A stretch of 64,000 bases of DNA from the NCBI GenBank assembly GCA_002221725.1, contig NJFT01000139.1:44205-108204 (forward strand), in the 5' to 3' direction. How positions within the stretch are numbered: position 1 is the stretch's first letter; each line of letters starts with the position of its first letter. The notes beneath the pieces are model-generated. The model was not told the origin of the DNA. It worked only from the letters and a program-made list of their open reading frames with translations, and did no database searches. The position numbers and the translations under genes were made by a program. Shown one piece after another: positions 11,519 to 23,653 of the stretch. The DNA is from Scedosporium boydii. Its lineage: Eukaryota; Ascomycota; Sordariomycetes; Microascales; Microascaceae.

Positions 11519-11553
11519 GCTTGGCTAAGAAGCGTGGCTTGGCTAAGAAGCGT
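11519..11553. repeat. 18-bp tandem duplication
   Basis: GCTTGGCTAAGAAGCGTG at 11519-11536 is followed at once by GCTTGGCTAAGAAGCGT at 11537-11553, identical over 17 bases. Non-coding. Confidence 0.9.
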
Positions 11554-11725
11554 ATTGAGACAAGGAATAGGGACAGAAATAGCGACGACTGGCGAGATCA
11601 ACTCTGCTTTGCGCGTCTAGAAGCGGCGGCAGCGTCCTGTTCTCTCAAGATCGGTGTGGAAGGAAAAGAGTGGATGAAGATGAGTGGGTGAAGATTTGAT
11701 TGAGCCCAAAAAGCAGAGAGGGAAA

Positions 11726-14700
11726 GTACGAAGTAGGGCAGGCCGAGAGTTTGGGTTGCTTTTCCGGACGGCAACAACGTCTCGGGCTTGTCCAACGAGA
11801 GATGGGGAACCCCTGCGATGGTGGTTTCCAAAGGAGATTTTGGCAAAGGCGAAGGTGCCGGCCGAGATCAATGTACTTCTACTTACTTCGTACCTTGACG
11901 GCAGCACTCCCCGATTGCACCTTCCACGAGAGACGCAATACTTGGAGGACGGGATTGAGAGGGAAATGTTCGATGTTCGATGTTGTCGTGTAAGTTGGAA
12001 GCCAGAAAAGGCCGTTCCCTGTCAACAGAAGGGGTAACACGGGGGTAGTCTGCGCGCAGAGACGATGGCAGGCACAGATACAGAAAACGGGTGCGAAGTG
12101 GTGATGGCAGGAACAAAATTGAAATCCCTCATTCGCCCTCGCCCACACGCTAACAAAGTTACCAAAGTTGCCAGAGCTGGAAAGCTAAGCTCTGGGAGGA
12201 TCCTTCCACTTAGCAGAAGTGGCAACGCCCAGGTCCCAAGTGATAGACCCGCAGCTTGAGACGTTTTAGTGCCTGCGCTAGCAGTGCCCACCTCATGTAC
12301 TGTACAAATTGCCTAGACTAGAATTGGTCATTACAAAGTCCGAAGTACGAAGTACAATAGTGTACAAAGTACTTCGTGTGTCTATTGTGATGAAAGAATG
12401 AAGCCCCACGACTCATACGCGTAGATGAGATTTCGTACGAATAGTCAATGTCCTATATTCACTCTGCATCACAAAGGACAGACTCGGGAGGCTAATAAAG
12501 GCCATAACGCAGCAAGGAAATTTTTCTTATTGGGGACGATGTTGTTTTGTACCGGTTAAGTGGTAGAATAGCTCAGCCGAGGTGGGTCAATGGGAACGCG
12601 AGACTTGCAGGCGAAGTCTTCAGGGCCAGACGAGGCCAGGCCATGTCAGGCAATAACTCAACACTGGATGGCATCGAGAGTGAAGAGTCCGAGATACAAC
12701 TTACGAAGTAGTACATTTCAGCACTGCAAGGGCAGGTGAATGGTATTGTACTCAACTGTACAGGTCGTGAAATGACCCTTTTAAAGGTTGCAGTTTCGAC
12801 CTGTTGCGTTGGGTCGATTCTCTTGATGGCAATGTGACTCTACTTCGTAGCAATCGGCATGTGCCTGGCTTGCCCAGCTTTGGTATCCCCCCAAAAAACC
12901 TGTGCCCATCACAATTTTAGCTGGATCAAGGGCTTCCTGCCTTCTTACTTCGTACTGTGGTAGACATAGCGTGTAAAGTATTAGCCCGCCGCTCTGGTAG
13001 GGCGTTTCGCGCTGCGTCGCGTTAGAGCTTGTGAGAGGCAGTTGCCGGCTAGAAGGAAACTATCCACGGCTCACATCGCTGCTTGCCAATTATCCAATCT
13101 ATGAGTCGAGAACAGACAACGAAGGAGAAAGGGCAGAACAAAGAAACGTGCGTCCATTGACCCACCCACCAGGCTATCTGTCTTGCCATGAAGGTGGTCC
13201 CTGCGACCCTAGCAGGGGTGGTAGAGACCATGGGGGATGCATTCTGCGGGATGATGTCCCGGCATGGCTGGCAGGGGATGTCCGCCATGGACCATGGGTC
13301 ATGTTCTCTGAAGTCTGCTTTCTACAAAGTAAAGTTGCAACATGATGCATGTACAAGGAGTATCAAAATCTGGTACAGCATGAGTAATTACGAAGTTATC
13401 TAGAAAAGGGGGAAAGAATCCAGAATGCTGCGTTGCCCAAGTCGAGTTCACCAAGCATCAATCTTTCTTAGTAACTACTTCGTAGTGCTAAGTGGTTGCT
13501 TCCGGGCCAACTGAAGGCGAGGCTTGATTTATCGCACCTGCTCCACTCACCAAGCATCGGTTTCGTACGATCGAAGTCTTCTTTGAGCTATAGTGCCTCT
13601 CTAATTTGTAGTTTGCCAGCCTTGAAGCGCACATGTCTGGAGGTACTTCGTAGAGTGGAGTCGTGAACACGAAAATGTACAATTGTACTTCGTATGTACG
13701 AAGTAAAGTACGAAGGACCGGATTACCACCCTCCACACATTGTCGGGTTCCTGAACAATGGATCAATTGATCAGAGCAAAAGGAAAGAACATTGCATTGA
13801 AGTCAGGTCCTACAGTATGTATCAGTACTTGGTGATAGGGGATTTTTACGAAAAGCGGACTAGTGCGACCAGGCAACATGGCTCTCAGCGCACGTACGGG
13901 ATTGTCCCGGTAGGTCGTGGACCTGGGGAATTCTAGCTCCAAAAGCAAACAAGTACAGGTACGAGCTGTTCTCGTTGCTTGTCTGGTCAATTCAAGCTCT
14001 TGTCACTTGCATCAGTCCTCAGTCCTCACTCGTCCATCAAGTCCATCAAGTTAATCTCTCTCCGACAAGGCATCGGCCGGACTGAAAATCCGATGCTGTC
14101 CATCACACCATGGATGCCATCCCACGCCGCGAGGCTGCCCCGGTCTCCAAGTAATGTTGCTTCTGCAGTCGACATCTCGGTGTCACAACTAACTTGAGGT
14201 ACCCTCCTCCGATGCCAAGGATGAAAGGACTCCCGTGATGAACTTCGTATTATCAAATAGAGTTCATTCAACGGCCCGGCCTTCGGATGGTACTTTCCTT
14301 GAAGCCTTTGTGACCTCAACGAGGAGCGGGACTGACTTTACCAGACCAATTACGCCACTGCTGACCTGGAAGGGGCCGGAATGTTGAAACAATTGGCCAT
14401 TGTTTTCCCCATCTCGACCACTTCAATTTTGTCTCGCTTCTCTCTCAGAACAGCAGAAGCGAAATCTTGGGGTCGGGCCGTTGACACACACACTATCAAG
14501 AATCACAAATCACAGGTCCCGAATCGCATGTCCCCCCCAAAGCTTCAAGAAAACAGGCCAGACCTGTGGACAAGAAGAGAAAGGGGGTGACCAGAAAGGA
14601 AAGAAAAGCCACACTGCAATTTCCCCCCCTTAGCCGAAGATCTTATTTGCTTCGAGTGCTTCGAACCAACTTGCCAGGCCCCCGGTCCGTCTCCCTAAAC

Positions 14701-15024
14701 CATAGCCTAGACCCAATGAATCTTATACGGCCGTGCGCCTATAGCATGCAGCACAGGAGATGAGCACGACGCTAGCCCATGGTACTTAAAATTGGGGTGG
14801 TGTGGGCGCCCCTGGTGCAATGGACGCCGTCACATTCGCCAGCCTGTGAGTGATTGATGCTATCATTGAGTGACTGAGTGACGATGATCCCACAGATTAT
14901 CCAATCCTTCGGAAGTCGTATCGTATCAATTAACATGGCGCGAAGTCCTCGTGCTCAGAATGCATAGAAGTAGACGGGTGGGCTCGACACCAGGACTTTG
15001 TACTCTGTACGAAGTACTTCGTAC
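11726..15024. repeat. Cluster of dispersed GTAC-TTC-GTAC motifs
   Basis: Exact TACTTCGTA or TACGAAGTA cores start at 11727, 11884, 12346, 12702, 12841, 12946, 13476, 13644, 13686, 13697, 15008 and 15015. The full element GTACTTCGTAC consists of two GTAC palindromes separated by TTC. At 15007-15024 two elements overlap through a shared GTAC to make a perfect 18-bp palindrome. At 13685-13716 three copies lie nearly end to end. Function is unknown. Confidence 0.85.
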
Positions 15025-16734
15025 TGTCCCGTTCCATTGCTGTACGGAATCTCGTTGTATGCTTCGGTAGCAATGTTGCCGGCCTCTGTCAAAGGAAAGG
15101 ACGGGATCGCTGTGCGACACTTCTGTGCTTCGTAACTTCTTCGATTCGGCGCGGTGTGCAACACTTGCAGCTTCTCGCTACCTCAATGTCCTCCCGAATC
15201 TTCGGTACATGTTTCCTCCGGGTTTCCGCAGCCCTCCATCCGGACCTCATCGGAATGGTGGGTCTTCACCAAGAACTTAAGCGGTGCGCGTTCGAGAGCG
15301 ATTAGCGATATTACTTTCAGACGAGTGATGTCTCCCTCGACCTGCAAAGGACATCAGACAAGATGGGCTGTAACTATTATGTTGCAGCACTCGGCCAGCC
15401 TTCCAGCACCTTATTTTTCTGTCCGACTATAAAACAGAAGCCATCAATCCGTCTCAGTGTCTGCAGTACTGATTCGTATCTCATCCGTGCGCCCGGTTCT
15501 TTAAAAGAAAGCAACGACCAAGAAAACAGTCAAACAGAATCCCACTCTCATCACAGGGCGATCCGTTGTAGATCACACAGATGCACGGAAGCCGTTCAAT
15601 CTTTATAGCACCCCCTTTCATCACTGAAAAGAGAAACGGGATGCTGATCTAAAAACTCTAAAGCTTGCTTAAAGGCCCACTGTTCGCAGGATTCCATGTC
15701 GATCCTGCGGCTTTTGTTTAAAACGGGCGGCGCATACCCAGGTTCTTCCTGGACCTTTATGGCTATCTATCCTACCCTCATGGGGGTCCGGCTCGCGGCT
15801 CGGCGTGTACTTGAGCCTTTCTCTCCAGGTTTGGTTCAATCAACACCAAATGTCACCTTCTTGACCATAGAACCCGGCTAGAACGTCCGTTGGAATCTAG
15901 CGGGATTCGGTGAGAACGCGCAAATCGCCCTCTCTTCCAAAATTATTCACCGGTGGCTGAGTGGCTCAACCAAGGTTTGGAGAATCTCGCTACTGTACTC
16001 ATCTGCCACATGAGACGGAATGCCATCAGATGGTACTCGTCTGAAGGGACAGGGAAAATCCCAAAGTCTGTTTTCATTGCTCTCACTTATCCAAAGTTCT
16101 TTTTTTCGTCGAGCTCGCCCCAGCTGCCAACGCAGACTGACACGTACACTTATTATTCTATGCACGCTCAGTACGGCTAGTCTGTCTCAGCTGATATTGA
16201 TGTGCATCTTGTGTTCTGTCTCAGATCAGCCTTCGTCGATGGCGTTTCTGTATTCTCATGCCGCGGTACTCATGTTTAAAATGTACTAGACGGAACTTAG
16301 AAGCCAGAATATTAATATTGAAACATAACGCCCCGTAACAAAACGCCAAATATGGGAACAGAATTGATCAGTCGGCCTGTTCTCGCCGGGGGATCTCGGC
16401 TCTTCTCCCATTCGTTCATTTTATCGAACAGAAGAGAAGACGAAGAAGAAGAAAAACAGAATGTCGCCAAAGCGCAGAGCGCACCCTCGGCGTTGCAGAA
16501 TCCCTTAGACGTGCGTCAGGCTCTGCAGGAGCGTCTAATTGCGCTGCAGATATTAGAGCGTTATTACCTGCAGGCAGACCCCAACACCAGGTTCCCCAGC
16601 ATTAACGTCCGGTATCCCGATATGATTCACCTGGATGTCACGCTATCAGTAGCGGAAAACCATCCATCCGTTTCCCTTGGTTTGAGCAAGGCGTGCCGTG
16701 TTTGTGCTGTGCACCAGGCCAGACGAAAAGTATG

Positions 16735-16766
16735 ACGCCGCGACGCCGCAACGCCGCAACGCCGCA
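16735..16766. repeat. Four tandem 8-bp units ACGCCGC(A/G)
   Basis: ACGCCGCG at 16735-16742 is followed by three exact ACGCCGCA units up to 16766. It begins just after the end of the unsupported ORF at 16352-16735. Confidence 0.9.
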
Positions 16767-17609
16767 ACGAAGGTCGCAGAGAATATTCCGAGTCTGGGAG
16801 GCGACTATCATTACTGTATCTGTAAAGGCCGGGGTTCTGTATCTATTCATGCTGCTTTCAGGTAGTGATTGGCAAAACTAAGGTTTGTCCATCGCCATGA
16901 CCTGCTTGTGGAGCGACACGACGTCAAAAGCGCAAAAAACTCATTTAACTTGCAGCATGCGCATTCGATATTGATTTCAAGCTGCATCGATACTGCTGCG
17001 GGTCTACGGAGTAGTGTATTCCAAAATCTTTGATGAATCTTTGGTGTCCGACACCTCTAAGCGCTTCGACAGGGAATAACCGTGGAGACATGCGGCGCGG
17101 AGAGCCTCAAAAAGGTCGTTGGATGATCGAGCGTGCCGATCCCGAAGCACCTATAACCAAGAATAGGAAGGTAAGAAGCCTCGCGCGGTATCATCGTTAT
17201 AATATATTTGGAAGGTCGATCCTGAAATCTGTAAGTCGGCGCCTTTTGTTCGGTGTATCAAGATCTATCAAGACAGCATCAATGATCCGCCCGAGCACAA
17301 CATGTCTATCGTTCGGTGAGGCCGTTGTTGATCAATCGATTCATCGAGTCTACGAGATAATGATTGCATGTTTCGTTTCCATTGATCTCGATACTTCTTC
17401 TCCCGAGGCGGGAGTAAGATGGACATACTCCTAAGTTTCAATAAGTGAGAGCTTGTAACCTCCATCGTCAATGAGCATATCATGAATCTTAAAACAAAGT
17501 GCCACCGAGATCGCTCGTGACGCCCCTAAAACGCCATGCATTGCGATGCCAGAATACCCACCAGAGATCATCCACCTCCCAGAAACAAAAGGAAAAAAAC
17601 CCCTTCCCA

Positions 17610-18851
17610 CTAAACAACTCTCACGCCACGCCCAACGCTTCCCGTCTCAAAGATCTCCACCATCCCAGCACCAACAGCCTCCTCAAGCACCCACTCGAAC
17701 CTCAAACCCCAATACTCTCTCCACTTCTTCGTCCTCCCCGGCAGCACGCCAGAGAACTCGCCCCTCGCGCGCTTGGCACCTTTCGCGGAGGCCAGCCCGC
17801 CGTCCCACGCCTCGCGTAGTGAATACTCGGGCATCTCTCGAAAGGCTGAGCGCTTCTCCAGGAGCAAGATGAGGTGCTCCAGCGCCGCCTTGTGCAGCTT
17901 GAGGAATGCACCGTGGCCGGGGACAGAGATGGCGAAGTTTTCTGCCGATGATGCTGTGCCGTGCCGGAGGGATGACGGCGTAGCAGCAGTAGTAGTAGTT
18001 GTAGAGGAAGACGTCGGCATGCCCTTGCCCGTAACTATGTGGACAGCGCCTCCGCCCACAGCTCCGAGGGTCCCCGTCGGTGCCTTTGCGACGTGTTCCA
18101 GGGACATGCTCGTGCCTAGTAGTCCGCTGCTGTTACTGCTCCCTCCGCCTGAGACCCCATGCATCCTCGTAGGCGACGACGTAAGGAAGCCAGCCCTCAC
18201 CAACTCATCAACTTGCTCCCTACTCAAACTCCCACCGCCCTCCCCCTTCACAAACGCCACATACCCCCTCTTCGTTTCTTCCCCAATCCCCTCCGCCCTC
18301 TCCACCAACTCAACCAAATCCCCCACCTCAATCAACGCCTCGCTCCTCCCCCTAACCACCACCCTCCTCACGATACCCTTCAAGACCAGCTCCGCCACCT
18401 CCCGCTCGATAGCCGTAGGCGACGCCAGCACGGCCTGCAAATGCGCCACCGTGACGACCGGCGGCGTCCTTGCTCGATAGTTTAATACTTCGGCTATCCG
18501 CGTCGAGTTCATCCCCGCCCCTCGCTCCGGCATGGCCGTCCACATCCTATCGCGGATGTACCGCATCGCTTGGACGACGTCACGCAGGTGGAGGTCCGTT
18601 GCTAGTACGCCCACGAGACCCACGTCGTCTAGCCGGTCTTGGAAGTAGTACTCTTCTTCTTCCTCTGCTGCTGTTGCTGCCTCCGCGTCATCCAAGACCT
18701 CGTCTTCTGCGTTCTCCCTGGCGGAGTCATCTTGGGCGCGGCGCTTGGTGGGTGTGGGGCGGGGACTCCGCGTGCTGCTCGACTTCGGTTTTGCAGGGGA
18801 CTTTCTGACACGGTTGGAGAAGCCTAGGATGGAGCGGAGGTTTCGCGACAT
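17610..18851 (-). CDS. STK19: STK19 homologue (winged-helix protein)
   Basis: Single-exon gene, 413 aa from the ATG at 18851 (MSRNLRSILGFSNRVRKS); upstream codons stay open but there is no earlier ATG. A basic N-terminus (about 1-50) and an acidic linker precede a conserved block beginning DLHLRDVVQAMRYIRDRMW and continuing through GAGMNSTRIAEVLNYR, TVAHLQAVL and EQVDELVRAGFL, which I recognise as the Stk19 family. I see no protein-kinase motifs (no glycine-rich loop, HRD or DFG). Human STK19 is now regarded as a DNA-binding winged-helix protein acting in transcription-coupled nucleotide excision repair, and a nuclear repair role is the natural inference. A Gly/Ser/Thr low-complexity insert lies near residues 240-310, and the C-terminus ends in a basic and hydrophobic tail. 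Confidence 0.8.
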   Translation of the reverse strand: MSRNLRSILGFSNRVRKSPAKPKSSSTRSPRPTPTKRRAQDDSARENAEDEVLDDAEAATAAEEEEEYYFQDRLDDVGLVGVLATDLHLRDVVQAMRYIRDRMWTAMPERGAGMNSTRIAEVLNYRARTPPVVTVAHLQAVLASPTAIEREVAELVLKGIVRRVVVRGRSEALIEVGDLVELVERAEGIGEETKRGYVAFVKGEGGGSLSREQVDELVRAGFLTSSPTRMHGVSGGGSSNSSGLLGTSMSLEHVAKAPTGTLGAVGGGAVHIVTGKGMPTSSSTTTTTAATPSSLRHGTASSAENFAISVPGHGAFLKLHKAALEHLILLLEKRSAFREMPEYSLREAWDGGLASAKGAKRARGEFSGVLPGRTKKWREYWGLRFEWVLEEAVGAGMVEIFETGSVGRGVRVV

Positions 18852-19902
18852 GTTTTCGTTTCCGGTTTTTTTTCTCGCGGTATGTTTCTTGACAAGAGGT
18901 CCTAATACTGGGAACGAAAAGGCTCTTTCCACCCTACGTAAAGTTTCACCGGCGCGTCTCGGCGGTAAGTGGATATGGCTCTCGGGCTTTATCTATATCC
19001 CGTATCGTGTGCGGCGATGAAAAAGGGAGAGGGAAAGGAAACTTGGCCCGTCACGATATTGTTTATGTCCTGGTGTAAGATTCTTGGAATGTGCCGCCAG
19101 AGTTGGAAACGGGAAAAGGGCACCGCAGCTTTCACTTTTAGCCTGCGCTGACACAAGTGGCGAAAAAGGCCATGCAAGATACAGTTACATTGATGATCTT
19201 GCAGAACATCTCCCACCACTAGTTTAAAACACTTCTCGAATTATTCTAGAAAGAATGCGAGAAAATCATGTTATGACTTGACAACGGAGAAAAAAAGGCG
19301 TCAACTGGCGAGCGATGTAACAAGGCTGACGCCTCTGGGGTGGGGAAGGAGCGAGACCAATGGGGAGGATCAACGAGGATATTCCCGAATATCAAGTGAA
19401 GGACACTCAACATGCAAGTGTGTGGATACGATACATCTCGCATACTTCGATGCAATGTACTCTACATTGATCACATCGAGATGGGCACTATCTCGGAGCC
19501 TCCCCCACTGTAACGTTCTAGCGTCAACCTAATTCCTCTCCACCACCAACTCGGCCGTATAGATTAAGAGTCGAGTTGTCCATCGGGCTCATCCGCCCAT
19601 ACAACAGCTGATAGCTTGCCAACATGAAACATAGACCGAAAGCTATCCGACCCGTACCCAAAAGGTAAATCCCAAACTAAAAGGAACTCCCCACTTGCGC
19701 CCGTCAACCATACGCGCCAACTCATTGCTTCCACGTTCTTCTATATCCGATGTATGTGTACAAAAACACGAAAATGGGAAAATGAAACAAAAACAAAAGG
19801 TCCAACCCGAGCCTGTGGCGTTAGTGTAAGAGGTGACAGGTTGTCAGGTCGGTCGGGGCCGAGGAGATGGTCCGGTTGATCCACTTGCCATCGGACCTCG
19901 TT
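18852..19902. other. Intergenic between STK19 and VSB1 genes
   Basis: About 1 kb between two minus-strand genes: STK19 promoter on the left, 3' end of the transporter gene on the right. Only short ORFs without domains; no structured RNA recognised. Confidence 0.6.
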
Positions 19903-22900
19903 TTATCCAGCCATGGTTAGGATGTAAGATGTCACAAGGGTCATGTGCTGGCTGGTGAGCTTTAGAGCCATGCGCTGGAGCTCCCACGCCACGTCTGGCT
20001 CCTCTTTCTGCATCTTCCCCCACCTCTCGGCATCCATGTACCATAGCGTACTGGCCCTCTCCACCGTCACTGTTGCCGTGCGTCTCGTTTCCGAGAAGAA
20101 AGGCAGGTCACCGCACGTTGCTCCCGCCACGATGCTCTCGCAGAGCCACCCCTGCGGCAAGTGGTATTCGGCCCTCAATATTCCCCTCTCCACGAGATAA
20201 AACCCACGCGCGGGCTCATCGCGTTCGAAGAGGACCGTCCCTGGTGGGTATTCTAGCTTGACAAAGTACGATGTGGCTCTGAACCAAAAGTCTTCGTTCT
20301 TCTCGCTCAGTCCTTGGAATATCTGCAGCATCAGCCGGAGGGGCTCCTTGAATCCTTGCCACTTCGCCGGTCCCGCCATGTCCGTTTCCTCTAGTGCTTT
20401 ATGCGCGGCTTCGCGAAGAAGTGCGCCGCGAGGCGAAGCTGATAGGGCTGGGCCCATCATCAAGGACGTCACTGCCTCCGGAGGAGATACAACCGGTACC
20501 TCGAGGTTCGCTGACGGCCCGCGGCGAGGTGCTGCGCTCCTGCGGGCCTCCTGGCTGGCGTAGTACGTCTTCAACAGCTCATTCTCGCAGCTCTCAAGGG
20601 CCGAGTTGAGGTCTGGAAGCATCACCACCTCGATCCCATCTCGGCCTACTCCAACCGCTCTGAGATTCCTGCCCAGCTTGCTCTCGCCCTCTACTCCGCT
20701 CAATATAAGGACAACTCCCTTCTTGTCGAGAATCCGGCTTATCCTGTTAAACGCCTCGCCGGCCGAGTAGTCCAATCCCGTGACATGCCATAGGTCAATA
20801 ACGAGGAACCGGATAGGCCGCTCCGAGAACGTCCTATCATCAATGAGATTTCTGACCTTCTCTTCCACGCTGACAATCGTGCCGAAGAAAAGATATCCCG
20901 TGAGCTTGACGATGAAAACTTGGCGTCCGGCATCTTTCAGGTAGTGACTCTGAGAAGGGTTGCGCCTGACAGTGGAAGTAACAACCTCACCCGAGTAGGC
21001 AGCTCTTACCGCCGGGATCCCCGCGGTCTGCACGACAAGAGTGACAAAGGCAAGTAAGATACCCACCCCAATACCCACAACGAAATCATGCATGCCCATG
21101 ATGAGGACAATGGCAATAACCTACGGGATGTCAGTAATCCGATGCCTGAGGGAGATATTGGCCGAAACTCGACGCAGGAAAGGGAAAAGTAGACTCCATA
21201 CCGTGAGGTACTCTCCGGCCTTGAGTTTCTTCCGGGGCAGCCACACTGCCTCGAAGAGAAGTTCAAAGCCAAGATCGAAAATAAGCGTTCCAACCATCAT
21301 GACAGGGATGTAATGTATTGTTGAAGGCCCCACAGTCATGACCAGAAACGTGAAGCCTGCGAGCATGACTCCGGCTAGTCGCGCGTCTCCTCCCGATCGC
21401 ATGAAAAACATGGTGTTAGCATAAACGAGATAGTTCTGAATGCTGCCTGCACAACCCGAGAGGAAGTTTGAGTAGCCATGCAACCTAAGTTCTCGATCTA
21501 GATCGGCATGATCTTCTCCGGTATTGAGAGACAGGGCAGGCACGTTGATGGGGACGTGCAAGACGCCGAAGAAGGTAAGCGCAAACATGGCCGGAATAGT
21601 CTGTGCAACAGCGCCCCAGTGGACCAAGTTGAACTCTGCCATAAGCGTTAGACCAACTTGAAGATCGACAGACTTCACAAAAAAACTCACTGTAGAGGGT
21701 GTAAAAGTACCACCATGGTTCTCCAGGTGGAGGTCCCTCGAATATCCAACCAGCATCACGAAGATCGTCGAGTTTCACGCCGTTAAGCACTGTAATGCAC
21801 AGGTAAAATAGTGCAGGAATAGCGATGATGTAGAACGGGAGGAAGTACTTGGATATAGCCCGAGACTGGCCGTAGAACAAGATGACGGCGAGTACCAATG
21901 GGATTATCCAGAGAGGAAGGGTTTCGGGCTGCGTGAGGCGCTTCCAGGTTTCCAGGTCATACTCGATCTTTCCTTCTAAACGAGACGACACCTCAAAGCC
22001 CGTTACGACTAAGAAAAACCCGACGCCTCCGATGCAGCCGATGAGGATGTGCCTTGGTATGAAGCCAACCATATAGCCAAACTTGAATTTGCCCATGAGA
22101 TAGAACACTATGCCCGTCAACATGGAACTCGCGGCGTACGATACGATCGTTGTGGCAATTACTGCATCGGGATTTTCCTTTCCAACCCTCAAAGTGATGG
22201 TCTCTGCCATGTTGTGAAAGAACGGAACCACTTCGATCTAGGAATAAAGTAAGTATCGAACTTCAACGTAAAAGGGGCGAAGGTAAGCCAAGTCATACCA
22301 GTTCAGATCCGACACCGCCCTTGAAGATACTACCACCAGAAAATATCAATTGCGAGATGATTGTGCTAACGTAAAAGATAGAGATGCCAGCCGATCCAAG
22401 ATGGGAGAAAGTAGGACTTGCTAATGGAAACAAGATCATGCCTATACCAAACGAAGATTAGCGCATCATGGCTGCTTGCAGCGAGACTGCTATAGAACTC
22501 ACCATATGATAAAGCATCCAAGATGTTGAGGAGAAGGCCCACTAGAACGGCGGGTAAGTAGGACGCAGGTCTCACTACGGTAGCCTGCCAGATAGCCGTA
22601 GGGTCCCACTTCCTGGGATGGAGCGCGATGTCTGAATATTTCGACAACCGAGACGTAAAGCGATGCCCAAGCTGCCTACTTCCTTTGAGGAATCTCAGCC
22701 GACGTCCGTTCCATTGGGCTTCAACATCTCTTCCTTCCCCAGCATCGCGTCTCCGACGAAAAACGCTCCCATGCTTGGAGTTCACACGGCTAAGAAGAGG
22801 CGAGTGTTCATCAACCTCCGGAACAGTCTCTAAGCGCGATGGATGCCGAACCAACCTTGCGCCGTTACTCGCATCCCACTCATCAGCCAGAAGGTCCTCA

Positions 22901-23653
22901 GCCTCATCACCTTCGAAGCCATGGCTGTCCTCATCAACTTCGGTGCCGCTAGGGTGAGACTCGTCGTGCGACTCGTCGGGCGCGTAATGCTCTTGAGGTG
23001 AGCCTCTCAATAAGGTGGTCAACATAGACGGTCCATCTTGCGGGCTGGTAGCGCCACGAGCCTCGGGGGACTGAAAGGCAGGGTCTATTTGAGTGAAGCT
23101 TAATCTTCGGAAACGCTCTCTTGCTGCGGGGCTACCTCGCTCAGCCTCCAGCGAGGGTGAACGCGAAGGTCCTGCGGGTGAGCGCGATCTCTGCAGAGTT
23201 AACGCCAAGGACTGATCAGTCTTCCTATCCGAGAGGGCGTAGGATGCCAGCTCGGCGGTGTCCTCACGGACGCTCTGCGCGAGGTATGCAGTGTCAACGG
23301 GAACTACAAATTAAAATGCGTCAGTAATGGCGCTTTGACAGCTGCCGATTCGGCCGCTCGCTTCTTGCTTTTTGGCGGCGCGATGACATACCATAATCCT
23401 CTCCGGTGCTCCGGCCCTGGACAAAGGACCGGGCAGGCTCCCGGTATCCCAAGTAACCAGCGTGAAAGGAAGCCGGGAAATCTCGCTCATCGCCTCCAGC
23501 GCGGGGTTGTGTCGTTGAGGCGCCTGTCGTCGTTGCGGTTGTGGCTTGTGACGCGGGACTGCCAGCTCGGGCAAAACGACTGTGCAGCACCTGCAGCGTG
23601 TCATTCACATCGCTGAAGGACCTCCTCCTGCCTTGAGAGAACGGCGACGCCAT
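19903..23653 (-). CDS. VSB1: SLC26-type transporter with STAS and cyclic-nucleotide-binding domains (Vsb1-like)
   Basis: Six exons by splice-site reading: complement(19903..21120, 21202..21635, 21691..22237, 22299..22441, 22503..23303, 23392..23653), 1134 aa. A Ser-rich cytosolic N-terminus of about 300 residues precedes a multi-pass SulP/SLC26 membrane domain (NILDALSYGMILFPL, FVVTGFEVSSRLEG-type helices, ALTFFGVLHVPINVPAL). A STAS domain follows in exon 6 (FFGTIVSVEEKVRNL, VIDLWHVTGLDYSAGEAF). Near the C-terminus is a cyclic-nucleotide-binding-like domain (VLFERDEPARGFYLVERG, CGDLPFFSETRRTATVTVE). The arrangement matches yeast YGR125W/Vsb1, reported to load basic amino acids into the vacuole, so vacuolar-membrane location is inferred. 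In the phosphate-binding cassette the usual Gly-Glu is Gly-Asp, so ligand binding is uncertain. All five introns are 55-88 nt with GTGAGT or GTATGN donors. Confidence 0.9.

Larger units (their letters stand above)
10334..17609. other. 7.3-kb gene desert rich in the TACTTCGTA motif
   Basis: No ORF with a recognisable domain and no convincing spliced series. The left part is the kinesin promoter and 5' leader. It contains 12 of the at least 22 exact TACTTCGTA/TACGAAGTA copies found by eye in the window, between 11726 and 15024, plus an 18-bp tandem duplication (11519-11553) and an 8-bp tandem array (16735-16766). A 127-aa ORF at 16352-16735 (ATG start, Glu-rich near residue 30, helical ALQERLIALQILERYYLQ) is the longest plausible candidate here, but nothing supports it further. 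I saw no transposon ORF, so this looks like old, decayed intergenic DNA. Confidence 0.6.

Noticed and set aside
15950..16030. GGTGGCTGAGTGGCTCAACC resembling the D-arm of a Ser or Leu tRNA
   Set aside because: No T-loop (GTTCRA) at the needed distance and the other stems do not pair.
16352..16735. 127-codon forward ORF
   Set aside because: No domain, no neighbours, overlaps opposite-strand ORFs; left as a note only.
18852..18932. Longer STK19 start
   Set aside because: The extension begins with GTG and not ATG; the first ATG is at 18851.
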